From contig JYIP02000001.1 in assembly GCA_001051155.2 (NCBI GenBank), forward strand, positions 806,001 to 870,000: a stretch of 64,000 nucleotides of DNA. The letters run 5' to 3'. Positions 1 through 10,793 of the stretch are shown one piece after another. Origin of the DNA: Chrysoporthe austroafricana. Taxonomy: Eukaryota > Ascomycota > Sordariomycetes > Diaporthales > Cryphonectriaceae. The translations under genes and the position numbers were made by a program. The notes beneath the pieces were generated by a model. The model had not been told where the DNA came from. It did no database searches and worked only from the letters and a program-made list of their open reading frames with translations. The number at the start of each line of letters is the position of its first letter. Within the stretch, counting starts at the first letter, position 1.

Positions 1-348
1 AGAGAAACTCTAAGCACCTTGGTATTTGAGCAGTCGGGACGTACTCGATATGTCGCCCAAGCCCTAAATTGTATGTTTCAATGAGAACAGCATTGGTCCC
101 AATCGTAAGAAACTGGGTCATCACCGGTCAAAACGAGTTCATTCTAGTTCCCAGTTATGTGTATGACTTACTGTAGCAATAAGCATACACCAATCATCCC
201 ACCATAAATTTCGACTTATACACATACGAGTGTACACTCTAACCCACGCGACAAGTACTGCAATCACTGTCATAGTAATGATTGCAGCCATGTACGCATG
301 GCGGTAGTCATCATCCGGAGGGATAGACTGTGCCGATTTCGCTGCCAT
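1..348 (-). CDS. SAT4/PTH11-like rhodopsin-domain integral membrane protein, 5' part only
   Basis: Partial gene running off the left edge. Exon 1 is 348-172 (59 codons); an intron lies at 171-113 (GTAAGT...CCCAG); exon 2 is 112-1. The first exon has an acidic N-terminus, a first membrane segment (IITMTVIAVLVAWVRVYTR) and the WWDDW motif. Exon 2 continues in frame into a stretch ending in LGLGRHIEYV. The order R-V-Y-x-R, W-D-D-W, then G-L-G-R-H is the hallmark of the fungal rhodopsin-domain (SAT4/PTH11-like) seven-helix family. These plasma-membrane proteins are often called GPCR-like, though ligands are mostly unknown. Only about 96 residues of an expected 350-450 are present. It is divergent from the NRPS-like gene and shares its 0.8 kb upstream space. 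Confidence 0.8.
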
Positions 349-1122
349 AGCATTGTCTGTGACCTATTCGAATGGTCTAAAAATTGGTATGAAAGACGCT
401 TGCGAGGTGGTCCGTCAGATTTAGGAACAAGATGGTCTTTTTGATCTAAGTGACCTCTGATGATGACCAAAACCCGGCAGTGCTATTGCATCGCCACGCT
501 GACCGTCTCCACTTCGAATTGTCTGCGACACCAACATTGTCCAACTAGCAGCCAAAACACTTTTTGTCCCTGACTGAGGTGTGATTATCTCACTTGCTTT
601 TGCAGTCCCCCAATGAAGCAAGCCCACAATACAGCCCCCAAATGTAGCCCCTAACATGTAATTAGTTCAGGGACATGAGACACTTCTAACATTGTTGGCT
701 CTTGGTCCGTAATAAGGAAAACAAACCATACTTGACCCTGTAATGCAAGGAATAGTGGCTTCTTGTTGGGACTTTCGCTCAGAATGAGAAGGTGATACAC
801 TCACGCATTAACACAAACGAGTTAGTGCAATGTACCGTGAAGTCTTACATGATTGGATTTGTAATAATCACGTCCAGGATGAAGGATGTTGGCAGGAGAC
901 ACGCTCCAGCTTGTAACTTACAACACCACTTGCCGCCATCGAAAGTACGTTCCCTATGTGTTTCCCCGCATCATGGGGGAAAAAAAAATCCTTCTATAAA
1001 TACGTACGGCAAGTCGCGTGGGAATCCAATCCCCGCCTGCGTCATCCTCAACAGCTTTTTCACCAAGAATTGCTCTCTACAATCCTTCCGCCTCTTGTGG
1101 AAGCATCGTAGAACTTATCACC
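349..1122. other. Shared intergenic region between the SAT4-like and NRPS-like genes
   Basis: Non-coding spacer between two divergent genes, so it probably holds both promoters. Visible elements are a TATA-like box at 995-1000 and, just upstream, an inverted repeat of seven-base arms (tttcccc at 961, ggggaaa at 976) that could be an operator for a dimeric regulator. No convincing coding frame. Confidence 0.5.
995..1000 (+). promoter_or_regulatory. TATA-like box of the NRPS-like gene
   Basis: TATAAA about 123 bases upstream of the ATG chosen at 1123, a normal distance in ascomycetes. It supports transcription to the right and the start at 1123 rather than the upstream in-frame ATG at 1018. 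Confidence 0.5.
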
Positions 1123-4100
1123 ATGTCTCCTCTTTATGGCTCTCGACTGCTGCCAACTGTTGTCGACGAGACAGCAAAGCATCAGCCCGATCTTCCATAT
1201 GCTTATGTACCTCTCACCAACACTGTCAGTGACGGATTTGTCGCCATCACTTTCTCCGAAGTTGCCGCCGCAACAGATTGTTTGGCGACATGGATCCACG
1301 AGAACATTGATCCGAGCTCGACCTTCGAGACAGTTGCATACATGGGAGCTGGTGACCTCCATTACGTTGTCGCCTTCCTAGCAGCAGTCAAATGTGGCTA
1401 TAAGGTCAGACGCCTTGATGCACGAGATATGCTAATAAGCAATTTCTGACACACATATGCAGGTTCTGCTTCCTTCACCCAGGAACTCAGCCTGGATGAA
1501 CGCATCTCTCCTTGAACAAACTCAGTGCCGCCACATCTGAGGTGCAGGATTTGGTAAAGCCTCTGATGGAGCACAGAGCGGATCTGCAATGCCATCAGGT
1601 TGGAACACTGAGCGAGATGGCCCAGTCCAAGACAAGTCATTACCCATGGAACAAGGAATTCAATGTAGCTAAGTGGGATCCAATCCTCGTCCTACATTCT
1701 TCAGGCTCTACTGATGCTCCGAAGCCAATCACCATGAACCATGCGACATTTGCTGTAGGAGATCACGACCGAAATCTTCCGGTGATCCCTGGCCGAGTGA
1801 ACCAGAATTGGTCCTTGTGGGACTTCCCACAACAAGAGACATTCTTCTCTCCCTTTCCTGCGTTTCACTTAGCAGGTTTCTCATCCATGGTACTCCTACC
1901 TATCTACTATCAGAATGCAAAGCTGGTCATGGGTCCTCCTAGTCGCCCTCCCACGGGCCATCTAGTAGGCGAAATCATGGAACATTTCACGCTCAAGTCC
2001 ATATTTTGTCCGCCTATCATCGCCAAGCAGCTCGTGCAAGAGCCGGACGGTGTCGAGAAGTGCAAGCAGCTCAAGTTCTTGCTCTACGCTGGGGGTCCGC
2101 TCTCACAGGAGGCGGGTGAGGCACTAAGCAAAGTTAAGGATGTCTGTCAATTCTATGGGCAGACCGAGACCGGGCCAATCCAAGCCTTGGTTCCGAGACG
2201 TGAGGACTGGGCAGCTCTCGAGTGGCACCCTGTTCAGGAAGTGGTCATGGAGCCGTACATGGATGGGCTTTACGAGATGACTCTGCGGCGGAATCCAGCT
2301 CTCGAGAAAATTCGCAGCCTGTCGGCCAACTTCCCCGATGCCGAGGTCTGGCGCACCAAAGACGTGTTTAGACGTCATCCTACGAAATCAGACTCGTGGA
2401 CATTCCATGGCCGCGTAGATGATATTATTGTCCTCTCAAATGGGGAGAAATTCAACCCAGTTCCCAGCGAGGTCCTCATATCGTCGCACCGGGCAGTTAG
2501 TGGTGCTCTGATCCTCGGGCAAGGATACTCTCGCCAGAGTCTCGTCCTAGAGCTGAGGGACGCTACTCAGACCCTGCAGTCTATTATAGACACACTATGG
2601 CCAACCATCGAGAAGGCCAACATCCAGGCTCCTGGGCAGGCGAGGATCACCAAGGATATGATCTTAGTCAGTTCTGCCTCTAAGCGATTCGTGAGGTCTC
2701 CGAAGGGGACTGTGGTTAGAGCCACTACCAGCCGACTATACGAGGATGAGCTTACCAAGCTGTATGCTTGCGATATCTCTCAAAACCTCGAGAAAATTAC
2801 ACTGACATCCTTGACCGATCCTGCTGTGGTCACCAAGTTCGTCTCTGAGGTTGTTGCCTCCGCCTTCCCCGGCCACAGGATTCAACCGAACGAGGACCTC
2901 TTCGTCCAGGGCTTGGACTCACTACAGACTGTGGATATCGTCAAACTTCTTAGGGCTGGAATTCAATCCGTTGTACCAGATGTTGACATCTCTTGGATTT
3001 CCATGAAATACATTTACGGGCATCCTACAGTCGCCGAGCTTTCCGAAGCTGTCATGAACGCTCATCTCCACGGAACCAAAGCGGCTATTGGAGCGCGATT
3101 CCAAGACCGGGTTGAAAAGATGAAAGCCATGGTCCGGCGATACACAAGTGATCTTCCAAAACGTCAGAGAGATGGGGACAGACTTGCCCTCCCGTCCAAG
3201 ATCCACGTCATCTTGACTGGCTCAACAGGTTCTCTAGGCATGCAACTCCTCTTGGAGCTGCTGTCAGATCCCAATATTGCACGAGTTAGCTGCCTGGATC
3301 GTTCTGATAATGCGAAGGATCGCATCATCCAAGCTCTAGAATCGTGGTCGATTCCGCGTTCCATTGATACCTCGCGTGTCGTTTTCTATCAAGTAGTTTA
3401 CGGCAAACAAGATCTCGGGCTTTCCTCTACAGTTCTATCCGAGCTACAGGAGACGGCTAATATAGTCATTCACAGTGCCTGGAAGGTCGATTTCAATCAG
3501 CTCCTCGACACTTTTGAAGAGGTTCATGTTCGTGGTGTACGACACCTTATCGACTTCTGCATGGCTAGTGCACATCGCGCACACTTCGTATTCGTGTCAT
3601 CTATTTCTTCAATTGGAGACTGGCCTGTTATAGATTCCAATATCCTTACAATCCCAGAGTCATTGCCGACGAATCTGGCAGCTGCTCAGCCAACAGGGTA
3701 CTCAGAGTCGAAAGCTGTTGCTGAGCAGATTATCTCAGCTGCCTGCAAAGAGAGTGGCATGGATGCCTCCATTCTTCGAGCTGGACAAATTGCCGGGCCC
3801 ATCACTTCTGGGAATGGGGCGATTTGGAACAAGACCGAGTGGTTGCCTCTCATGCTGAAGACGGCGAAAGCAATGGGAAAGATTCCCGACGGTCGTGCGC
3901 TAGGGGAAATTGATTGGGTTCCGGTTGATGTTCTCGCCTCGGTCATCTGTGAGGTGAGTCGGGCTTCTGACATCGGCGGTGGCAATTTACCACGAATACT
4001 TCACCTCATCAATCCCGCTCATCGCCCGTGGGCTGATTTGCTCCCGGATGTTAAGGCTGAGCTAGGAGGGGACATGCCGCTAGAGGAAGTGAGCCTCAAG

Positions 4101-4337
4101 GAATGGATTTCTGAGTTGGAGAAGACGAATATGCATGATAAAAAAGTCGTAGATTCTCGGCCAGCAGTAAAAATTGTAGACTTCTTTACTAGTGTTAACG
4201 AGAAGGGAGGTTTGACTACGACGGAGAGATCGAGATTTTCTACAGATGAGTCCGTGAAGCTAAGCAAGGTACTACAAGCTCTTGGTCCGATTAAGAGAGA
4301 ATGGATGCTGAGGTGGATGAAGGACTGGAGTCTGTAG
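1123..4337 (+). CDS. NRPS-like enzyme, adenylation-carrier-reductase (carboxylic acid reductase type), apparent frameshift
   Basis: Activates a carboxylic acid as AMP ester, loads it on a phosphopantetheine arm and releases it reductively as aldehyde or alcohol. Exon 1 is 1123-1404; intron 1405-1462 (GTCAGA...CTAAT...GCAG); then exon 2. Adenylation signatures: SSGSTDAPKPI (core A3, near 1690-1725), YGQTETG (A5, near 2152) and GRVDDII...GEKFNP (A7/A8, near 2410). The carrier motif GLDSLQ is near 2911. The thioester reductase has TGSTGSLG (near 3217, NADPH fold) and YSESK (3698-3712, catalytic Tyr/Lys). No condensation domain, as in the alpha-aminoadipate/aryl-acid reductase group. Oddity: exon 2 starts in one frame (LLPSPRNS...) and meets TGA at 1538, while the rest, including SEVQDLVKPL, lies one frame over from about 1500 with no plausible intron between. 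Either a sequencing or assembly indel, or a broken gene. Substrate unknown. Confidence 0.82.
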
Positions 4338-5263
4338 CGCGGGTGGGAACGCGAAAATATCTCATTCCTAGTTTCGATCTGATACTTACAGCTGGTACTT
4401 TTGATATGCTAGGATCAAAAGGACAGCCATCCCCAATGCAAGCTGGAAATGATGTGGTATATATAGAACGTCTGGACTTGCACATTTGATGGTCTTTGCA
4501 GCATCCTAAGAGGCTGTCTGTACCTTCAAGGCTTGGCACCTCACGCCAGTATCATGGAGGGGTCACTTGGTTAATATGAACTAGGGTGAATGATCACTAA
4601 AGGGAGTGAGGTTTTTACTAGCACATCCACCTAGTCAGGCCGCTTTGTATGGAGTCTGAGTATACGGTTGACGTCAAGCGCGTTGGGTTTGCTCGTAGAA
4701 GTAATGGGAGCTACTCGTGACCGAGCGTGAAGCAGCTACAGATATCCTACCAAATCTGGCACATCCACTTGCCTAAAGTCGGTTGACACGCGTAATTTCA
4801 CCCTTAATGAGGCCCTTGATTACGAAACTTTTGTCCAGTTGATGACTGCTAGGACGAATAGGGGACCTTATTGTACGATTATCTCGTCTATCCCTGTAAT
4901 TTTGGTTTGGCGAATGAGGAGATCTACTCTGCGAGTTGCGAGTCTTTTTCTGTATATTCTTAGAGACTTTTTGGATAGAACTTTTCTGTGGGCGTGCAGA
5001 TATGTCAACCTCTGTTATATTATGCTAGTGTGTTTCTTTCTGTGCGGCTTGGTTAACAGTCAGTTCCTTATGAGGTTGATGAGCAAGCTTCTTGTTAAAG
5101 TTCTTTCCGATAAAGTATAGTTGAGATATGCAATAACCTCTTTTGAATCTCTGCAACTACACCACACACCAGAGCCAACTACCTATACACCAAGGCCAAC
5201 TCTCCTGGACACAAGAACGAGCACCTTCATCTCAATCTTTTTCTCATCCCCAAGCCACCCACC
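4338..5263. other. Intergenic region
   Basis: No supported gene. A short open frame at 4839-5120 is rich in Leu, Phe, Arg and Cys, has no recognisable motif and is taken as chance. The 60 bases before 5264 contain CA/CT-rich sequence typical of a fungal 5' leader. Confidence 0.4.
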
Positions 5264-5593
5264 ATGCTGGACAGCAAGATGCTGCCTGAGAAGCCAAAGT
5301 CGACCAGTGCTTAGCAGGAACTGGCGGCAGCTCATGAGGCCAGTATTCATGGTTATCAGCACATCCGCCTGGACTGTGATTCTGTCACAGCCCACCCTTC
5401 ACACACGGAAGCCTTTGCTCAGTTTGAGCGGTTCAAGGCGCGAAGTCAGCGTATGCGCCTGATCGGTGTCGGTGTCGTCTGCGGCACCGCGCTGATCATG
5501 TGGTTCAATGGAGGCAGCGAGGCCGCCCGTGACTACGCCCGCACCCGCGCAGACGACGTCCACAGCCAAGAGCCGAGCCCGAGGATCTCCTAG
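5264..5593 (+). pseudogene. Small single-pass membrane protein interrupted by an in-frame TAG
   Basis: From ATG 5264 the frame reads MLDSKMLPEKPKSTSA, then TAG at 5312-5314, then continues in the same frame for 92 codons to TAG 5591-5593. The second part looks coding: an acidic/His-rich stretch, a basic FERFKARSQRMR segment, one hydrophobic helix (LIGVGVVCGTALIMWF) and a charged tail. The stop sits where CAG (Gln) would fit, a C-to-T change in CpA context as RIP makes. A typical intron follows immediately (5594-5658, GTACCT...GCTAAC...TCAG), so the terminal TAG may itself replace CAG and the gene may have gone on to about 5904. Family not recognised. It could alternatively be a chance open frame. 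Confidence 0.45.
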
Positions 5594-7911
5594 GTACCTC
5601 GGTATGCACATACTCGTCCCTCTTCCCCTACATATCGCTAACCTGCCTATCCGATCAGATGCCTCTCTCCGGCGCGGCCTCCACCTCGCCATCCCCGTCG
5701 ATATCCCCCTCGGCTAAGGCGTCTTCATATCGAAAGGATCGTCAAGGTGAAGATATGGGCACGGTCAGAAATCGAACATGGGCTGAAGAAGGCAGTGAAA
5801 CAAGGCGGCAGACCAAGGCGGCAGAACAGAGTCTTTTTAGAAAATTGGAATCCTCCTCTCCTCCTTTCTATCTCTATGCCATATATAAGGTCGCTGGTAC
5901 GTGACAGAACAGGTCGCACATGGCCTTTCAGTAAACATACGCGGCGCCCTCGAGCACAGTGACGCGACTCAATATTATGACAACACTGACGCGACTGACA
6001 AGGGCGCGCCGAACATGACGCGCCTGGAGACATAGATATTTCTTGTTGATGAATACAAGAATAAACTAAGCGTGCTAGAACACAGCTAAAGAGTATAGCA
6101 GGAATATGAATTGCGGTTGAGAGGAGCCGGGTATTCCTGTATTAATACGCTGAGGCTAATGAAGCAAAGGCGGCATGCTCGGGTAAAGATTAGCACTCCG
6201 CCAGGGACAAATCAGCAGCAAGAAGCCAGCCTTGGAGTCCGACTCTCCAAGATCTGTATATGTAGCTTGCAGCTGCCCAGCGAATGGCACTCATCCGGCG
6301 CGCACTAGCGAGGCCCAACGTCGGCGAAGAGACGGGAGGATTCTACTGGGTAACTTAGCCAGTATCTCGCATTGTCGACGTCCTTTCTTCAGCATCAAGA
6401 TGCCAGCCACCGTTAGCTTACCTGGCTACAGCGCTCAATCACGGCAACATATTCGAGGCCAAGCGAGGGCGCTGGCCGACATAGCTAAAACTTAGTTCCC
6501 CACCGTCTCCCCTTTGGACGTCGTGGCAGTTGCCTGAAAAGTACCTTGATGGACTCGGCCCATGGCTTCATAAAGAGCGGCCTCATCCGTTTCAGAGGGA
6601 CAGACACTTGCGCTTTTCTCTCACTGCGCCCGCCGCCGACCGACTCGGAGCTTCACGCGGTCCGCCATCCTGCGGTGCGGCCCTTCGCTTCTGGCTACCA
6701 GTACATCCGGTCAAGCTTGCTTGCTTCATAAAGCGCTGGTTCGCCTTCTAAGGCCTGGCATCACCGAACAGATGAAGGCCCGTCCTGGCGTATGATGAAA
6801 TCTCAAGTTCCTTTTAGAGACGCTCAAGCAGTTGAGAAAGACATCTGGGTTGTTTGCTCGGCATTACTCAGTAGATAAGTGACCGGCGATGTGGAGCACC
6901 GGCTCGGATCCGCATCTCCAGGCCTTCTCAATGGCGCCGGAGCCCCTATGTTTCATCTTCTCTGGCCTGTCTGCCTCCGCGAACTGGCAGCTGCAAGCTT
7001 GAACCATGCGTCCGAGGTTGTAGCCGCGGTCACGGGACAGGATAGGCAGCATTCCGAAGTAGTGCTTCAGGAATATCGTGGATGCCGGGCAAGTATGGCG
7101 ACCGGGGCCTTAAGCTTTCCCCGGTTCGGCAATTCGACGAACGTCTGCCCCGCCTCACCTTATCATAGACGTCATCAACTTATCTTTAACTCCCTCGTCT
7201 GCATTCACAAGTGCCTTGTGGCTAACATCCCGTTTCCTAGATCGACGCACGGTGGTCTGAGGACCAGAGATTGTGGTGAATCGATTTGCATTACCCATTA
7301 TCTCATGTTGTTGTCGGTCAGGCAAGGTACAGATGCGCTTCACCCCTCCAGTTGGGCAAGGTGATTTGCTGCAAGATCTCCACGGACGGGGAAAACAAGG
7401 AGGGACGATGCAATCATTGGACAATTGCTGATGCCCACATGTGGCTCTCCTGCTGTCAGTTGTCCGACAGCAAGTCATGCTGATGTGCCATCGCATTATC
7501 TCGATGCCCCGCCCCGGGCCGGGCTCTACCGCTTCATGTACTGCAACGGCTGGACATCTCCTGGGACGGACCAGCGTCGGGATCTACTTCCACAGGCTGG
7601 CTTCTTCTTTACCCGGTCGTCCCTGCTTACACCGCTGTACTTAGTCAACAAATGCTGAATTGGTCGCCCTGAGTGGTCAACTCGATCAGCATGCTGACGA
7701 TAAGCTGCCCGATGACAGCACGTTTCTCTATCCTTGGCCCCTCGATCGCAACGTGGGGAGTCCTCGATTATCCGGATCTATGGGTTGAACTAGAAGAGCT
7801 GTACTCTGCCCATAAAGCGAGGCCGGGAGCCAAGTCTCTTTGCAGACTTGGGCTCCCCTTCCGTTTCTCGCGCCTATCCCACCTTGAAAGTCCGCTTGAG
7901 GAATTCTGACG
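5594..7911. other. Gene-poor stretch upstream of agmatinase, possibly with decayed coding sequence
   Basis: No intact gene was found in 2.3 kb. Protein-like fragments occur in changing frames: minus strand 7052-6864, and plus strand about 7480-7640 and 7645-7790 (the last reads ELVALSGQLDQHADDK). They are separated by stops and lack assignable motifs. They may be remnants of one or two lost genes or chance. Confidence 0.35.
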
Positions 7912-9620
7912 ATGTTTTCGAGAACTTCACTTGCTTTGCTTTGGGCGGCCTTTGTGGCTGGCCATGGAGACCATGGCCGCCAGAGTTCTATCTCCGGCCC
8001 TCATCAGTCACTTTGGTACAACACCTTGCCCGGTGACGGCGGCACCCAGGTAATTGCCCTTCGAGGCATTGGCTGTGACACGGTAGCATCGTACCATGAG
8101 CTGAGCTCCTCTTTCAGGCCGACTCAGTCTTCTCCGGAATCTCGACCTTTGGCCGTTTGCCCTACGCGCAATGCCTGTCCCCCAAGAGTGACGCGAAATA
8201 CGACATTGCCTTCATCGGTGCGTTGCGGGAAGTCCTGAAGCGAACTCGCACGTAGGCATTGCTAGAGCTGACGCGCATGCGAACTAACCTGCAGGCGCTC
8301 CCTTTGATACCGGCACCTCCTACCGTCCAGGTGCCCGTTTCGGGCCCTCGGGCATCCGCCAGGGCTCACGAAGGTTGAACCTCTAGTGCGTGGCCTCCCC
8401 CTCCGAGAACCAGATCGTAACCACTCTTCTGACCCAGGACTGCCTTCAGCGGAGGCTACAATGTGCCCTTGGACACCAACCCGTTCAACAGCTGGGCTAC
8501 GGTGCTGGACTGCGGTGATATCCCGGTGACCTCGTGCGTCGACGTCCTCTGACCATCTCCGGGCTCAACAGCTGGGCTGACCGGGTCTCGCATATAGGTA
8601 CGACAACACCTGGGCCCTGCACCAGATCGAGGAGGGCCATTACAGCATCCTCTCCCGCGAGCCGGCCACCGATGCGTATATGCCGGGCCCGGCGAAGAAG
8701 GGCAAGACCCTGCCCAGGGTGATCACCCTCGGTGGTGACCACACGATCACCCTGCCCCTGTTGAGGTCTATCAACCGTGCCTACGGACCCGTGCGGGTGA
8801 TCCACTTCGACAGCCATCTCGACACCTGTAAGCCCAGCCCACCACCATTCCCCCTGCCCCGCTCCCTTCCCACCCCGCGGACCAACCGCTCACATCTCGA
8901 ACACCCCAGGGCGGCCCAAGGTCTTCGGCGGCTCCCCATCCGAGGTAGCCAGCATCAACCACGGGACCTACTTCTACCACGCCGCGCAGGAGGGCCTGCT
9001 GGCGAACGACTCCAACATCCACGCCGGCATCCGCACCACGCTCAGCGGGCCCTCGGACTACGAGAATGACGGCTACTGCGGGTTCGAGATCGTCGAGGCG
9101 CGCGAGATCGACACGATCGGCACCGAGGGCATCATCAAGAAGATCCGGGACCGGGTGGGCGAGACGGAGCCCGTCTACCTGAGCCTGGATATCGATACCC
9201 TGGATCCTGCCTGTGAGTCAGCGCGCGAGGGGAGAATCGTTGGACGCGAGGTTACTCACTGTGTTGTGTTCTAGTTGCCCCTGCCACGGGCACCCCCGAG
9301 ACGGGTGGCTGGTCGACGCGCGAGTTGAGGACTATCCTGAGGGGTTTGGATGGTCTTAACATCATTGCTGCTGATGTTGTGGAAGTTGCTGTAAGCTTGT
9401 GACTTTTTTTTTTTCTCTCCTCCCTTTTCCATTGTTCTTTGTTTCTTTCTTTTTTCTTTGTTGTAATCAAAACTGACAAACTTTCTAGCCTGCATACGAC
9501 ACAAACGCCGAGCACACCACCATGGCGGCCGCCGATGCCCTCTACGAGATTATGAGCATTATGGTGAAGAGAGGACCGTTGAGCAAGGCTGTTGGCCAGG
9601 GCGGGGAGCAGGAGCTGTAA
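7912..9620 (+). CDS. Secreted agmatinase (ureohydrolase/arginase family), eight exons
   Basis: Predicted to hydrolyse agmatine to putrescine and urea with a binuclear Mn centre. Exons: 7912-8049, 8118-8217, 8295-8385, 8450-8533, 8598-8827, 8910-9212, 9275-9390, 9489-9620. All seven introns have GT...AG ends (GTAATT, GTGCGT three times, GTAAGC twice, GTGAGT) and the joined frame is open for 397 codons, the normal length of fungal agmatinases. Signature stretches appear in order: [46 protein letters not shown] and [22 protein letters not shown] and SLDID supply the metal ligands. The N-terminus [17 protein letters not shown] is a secretion signal, so the enzyme probably acts outside the cell or in the secretory route. 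Family assignment is firm; substrate (agmatine versus another guanidino compound) is by homology only. Confidence 0.93.
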
Positions 9621-10793
9621 TCCCAGCCGGGTCTGGACCGATCTGCTGCTTCCGGGGGTGCGCAGGGGATGGCCAAAGCTTCGAAGGCCGAGAATCAAAG
9701 AGGCGCGAACGGTGAAGCTCTGTAAGGGGCGGCTGCCTCGTACACTGGTCACGAATCATGGCTAGGGCGGTGACAATGGCATTCATGCGTGCCATATAAG
9801 TGCGACTGGGCTTAGCATCCCCGTAGGACAAATTAAAAGGTCCAAGCGCACGTGAGGGCATGGGATCACAAAAATAAGAAACATCTCACGCGACGTTCTG
9901 TTATCGGTTTGATTTGTTTTGAGGAGTGAGGTATAGAGGTAGGCTGAGATGCTTTCGCTGGACTCTTGAATTCTCTTGAAAGCGTGGGTGGAAAAGTAAG
10001 GCCAGTAATATTCTGCTTTTTATTGGATGATGACCCACCGTTCTTCGGGAAACGTTTACAGTCAAATTGATCAGACAATGCTCCGGAATTTGTCAGAGAC
10101 CTCGTCAAGTGAAATTCTTGTCTTTCCTCTGTCCGACATATTAACCTTCAATCCTGCCTGTTCAACACCTCATGCTCTGCGGGAGACCATGATGCCTATC
10201 AGCCTAGATGGCCATCGATATAAACACGTAGGACCGAGAGGTCTTTGAAAAAGGATTCAAATCCCAGGAATATACGGCACTTCTCAAGCATAGTATCGTA
10301 AAATCTTCCGAACGCAATGACGACCGGGTACGTCCGAAGCTCCACCGGTGGTACCAAGTCCCGGAGCCCGACCGAGCCCTCGCATTTCAGCCTCCTCCCA
10401 AATTGGGCGTAGCATTGCAGATGCTCCTTCACACCGGATCGATACAAGCTATCTTTGGTCAAATTTAGATCTTCTTACTTATGCGTAGAGAGAAATGGGA
10501 TGGAGTTCGGTCGATCGACCTATCATGGAAACTCTCGGGGTCCGAAGCCCCCCTGGCATTTGCGTGGATCGTTGTGAGATTGAAACTACTTGAGCATGAT
10601 GTAGGCGGCATCTGAACAATATCAATATGGCACTGGATTTCTTTCGACAAGACTCCGAAACTCTCTGATATACTCCGACATAACTAGGGAAAGCTTACGT
10701 TTATTGACAGCCAAAGGATCATTTGGCAGGATATGACCTGTGACACTTCTGAGGAAACAAGATCAACATCGACCCCTAGTTGCGGCCATCACC
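9621..10793. other. Intergenic region
   Basis: No supported gene in about 1.2 kb; short frames on both strands have no motifs. It contains the agmatinase 3' end and the acyltransferase promoter. Confidence 0.4.

Noticed and set aside
7480..7620. Fragment resembling the start of a BIR domain (RFMYCNGW...AGFFFT)
   Set aside because: The Cys/His zinc ligands do not follow in any frame, and the key Phe is missing; coincidence is likelier.
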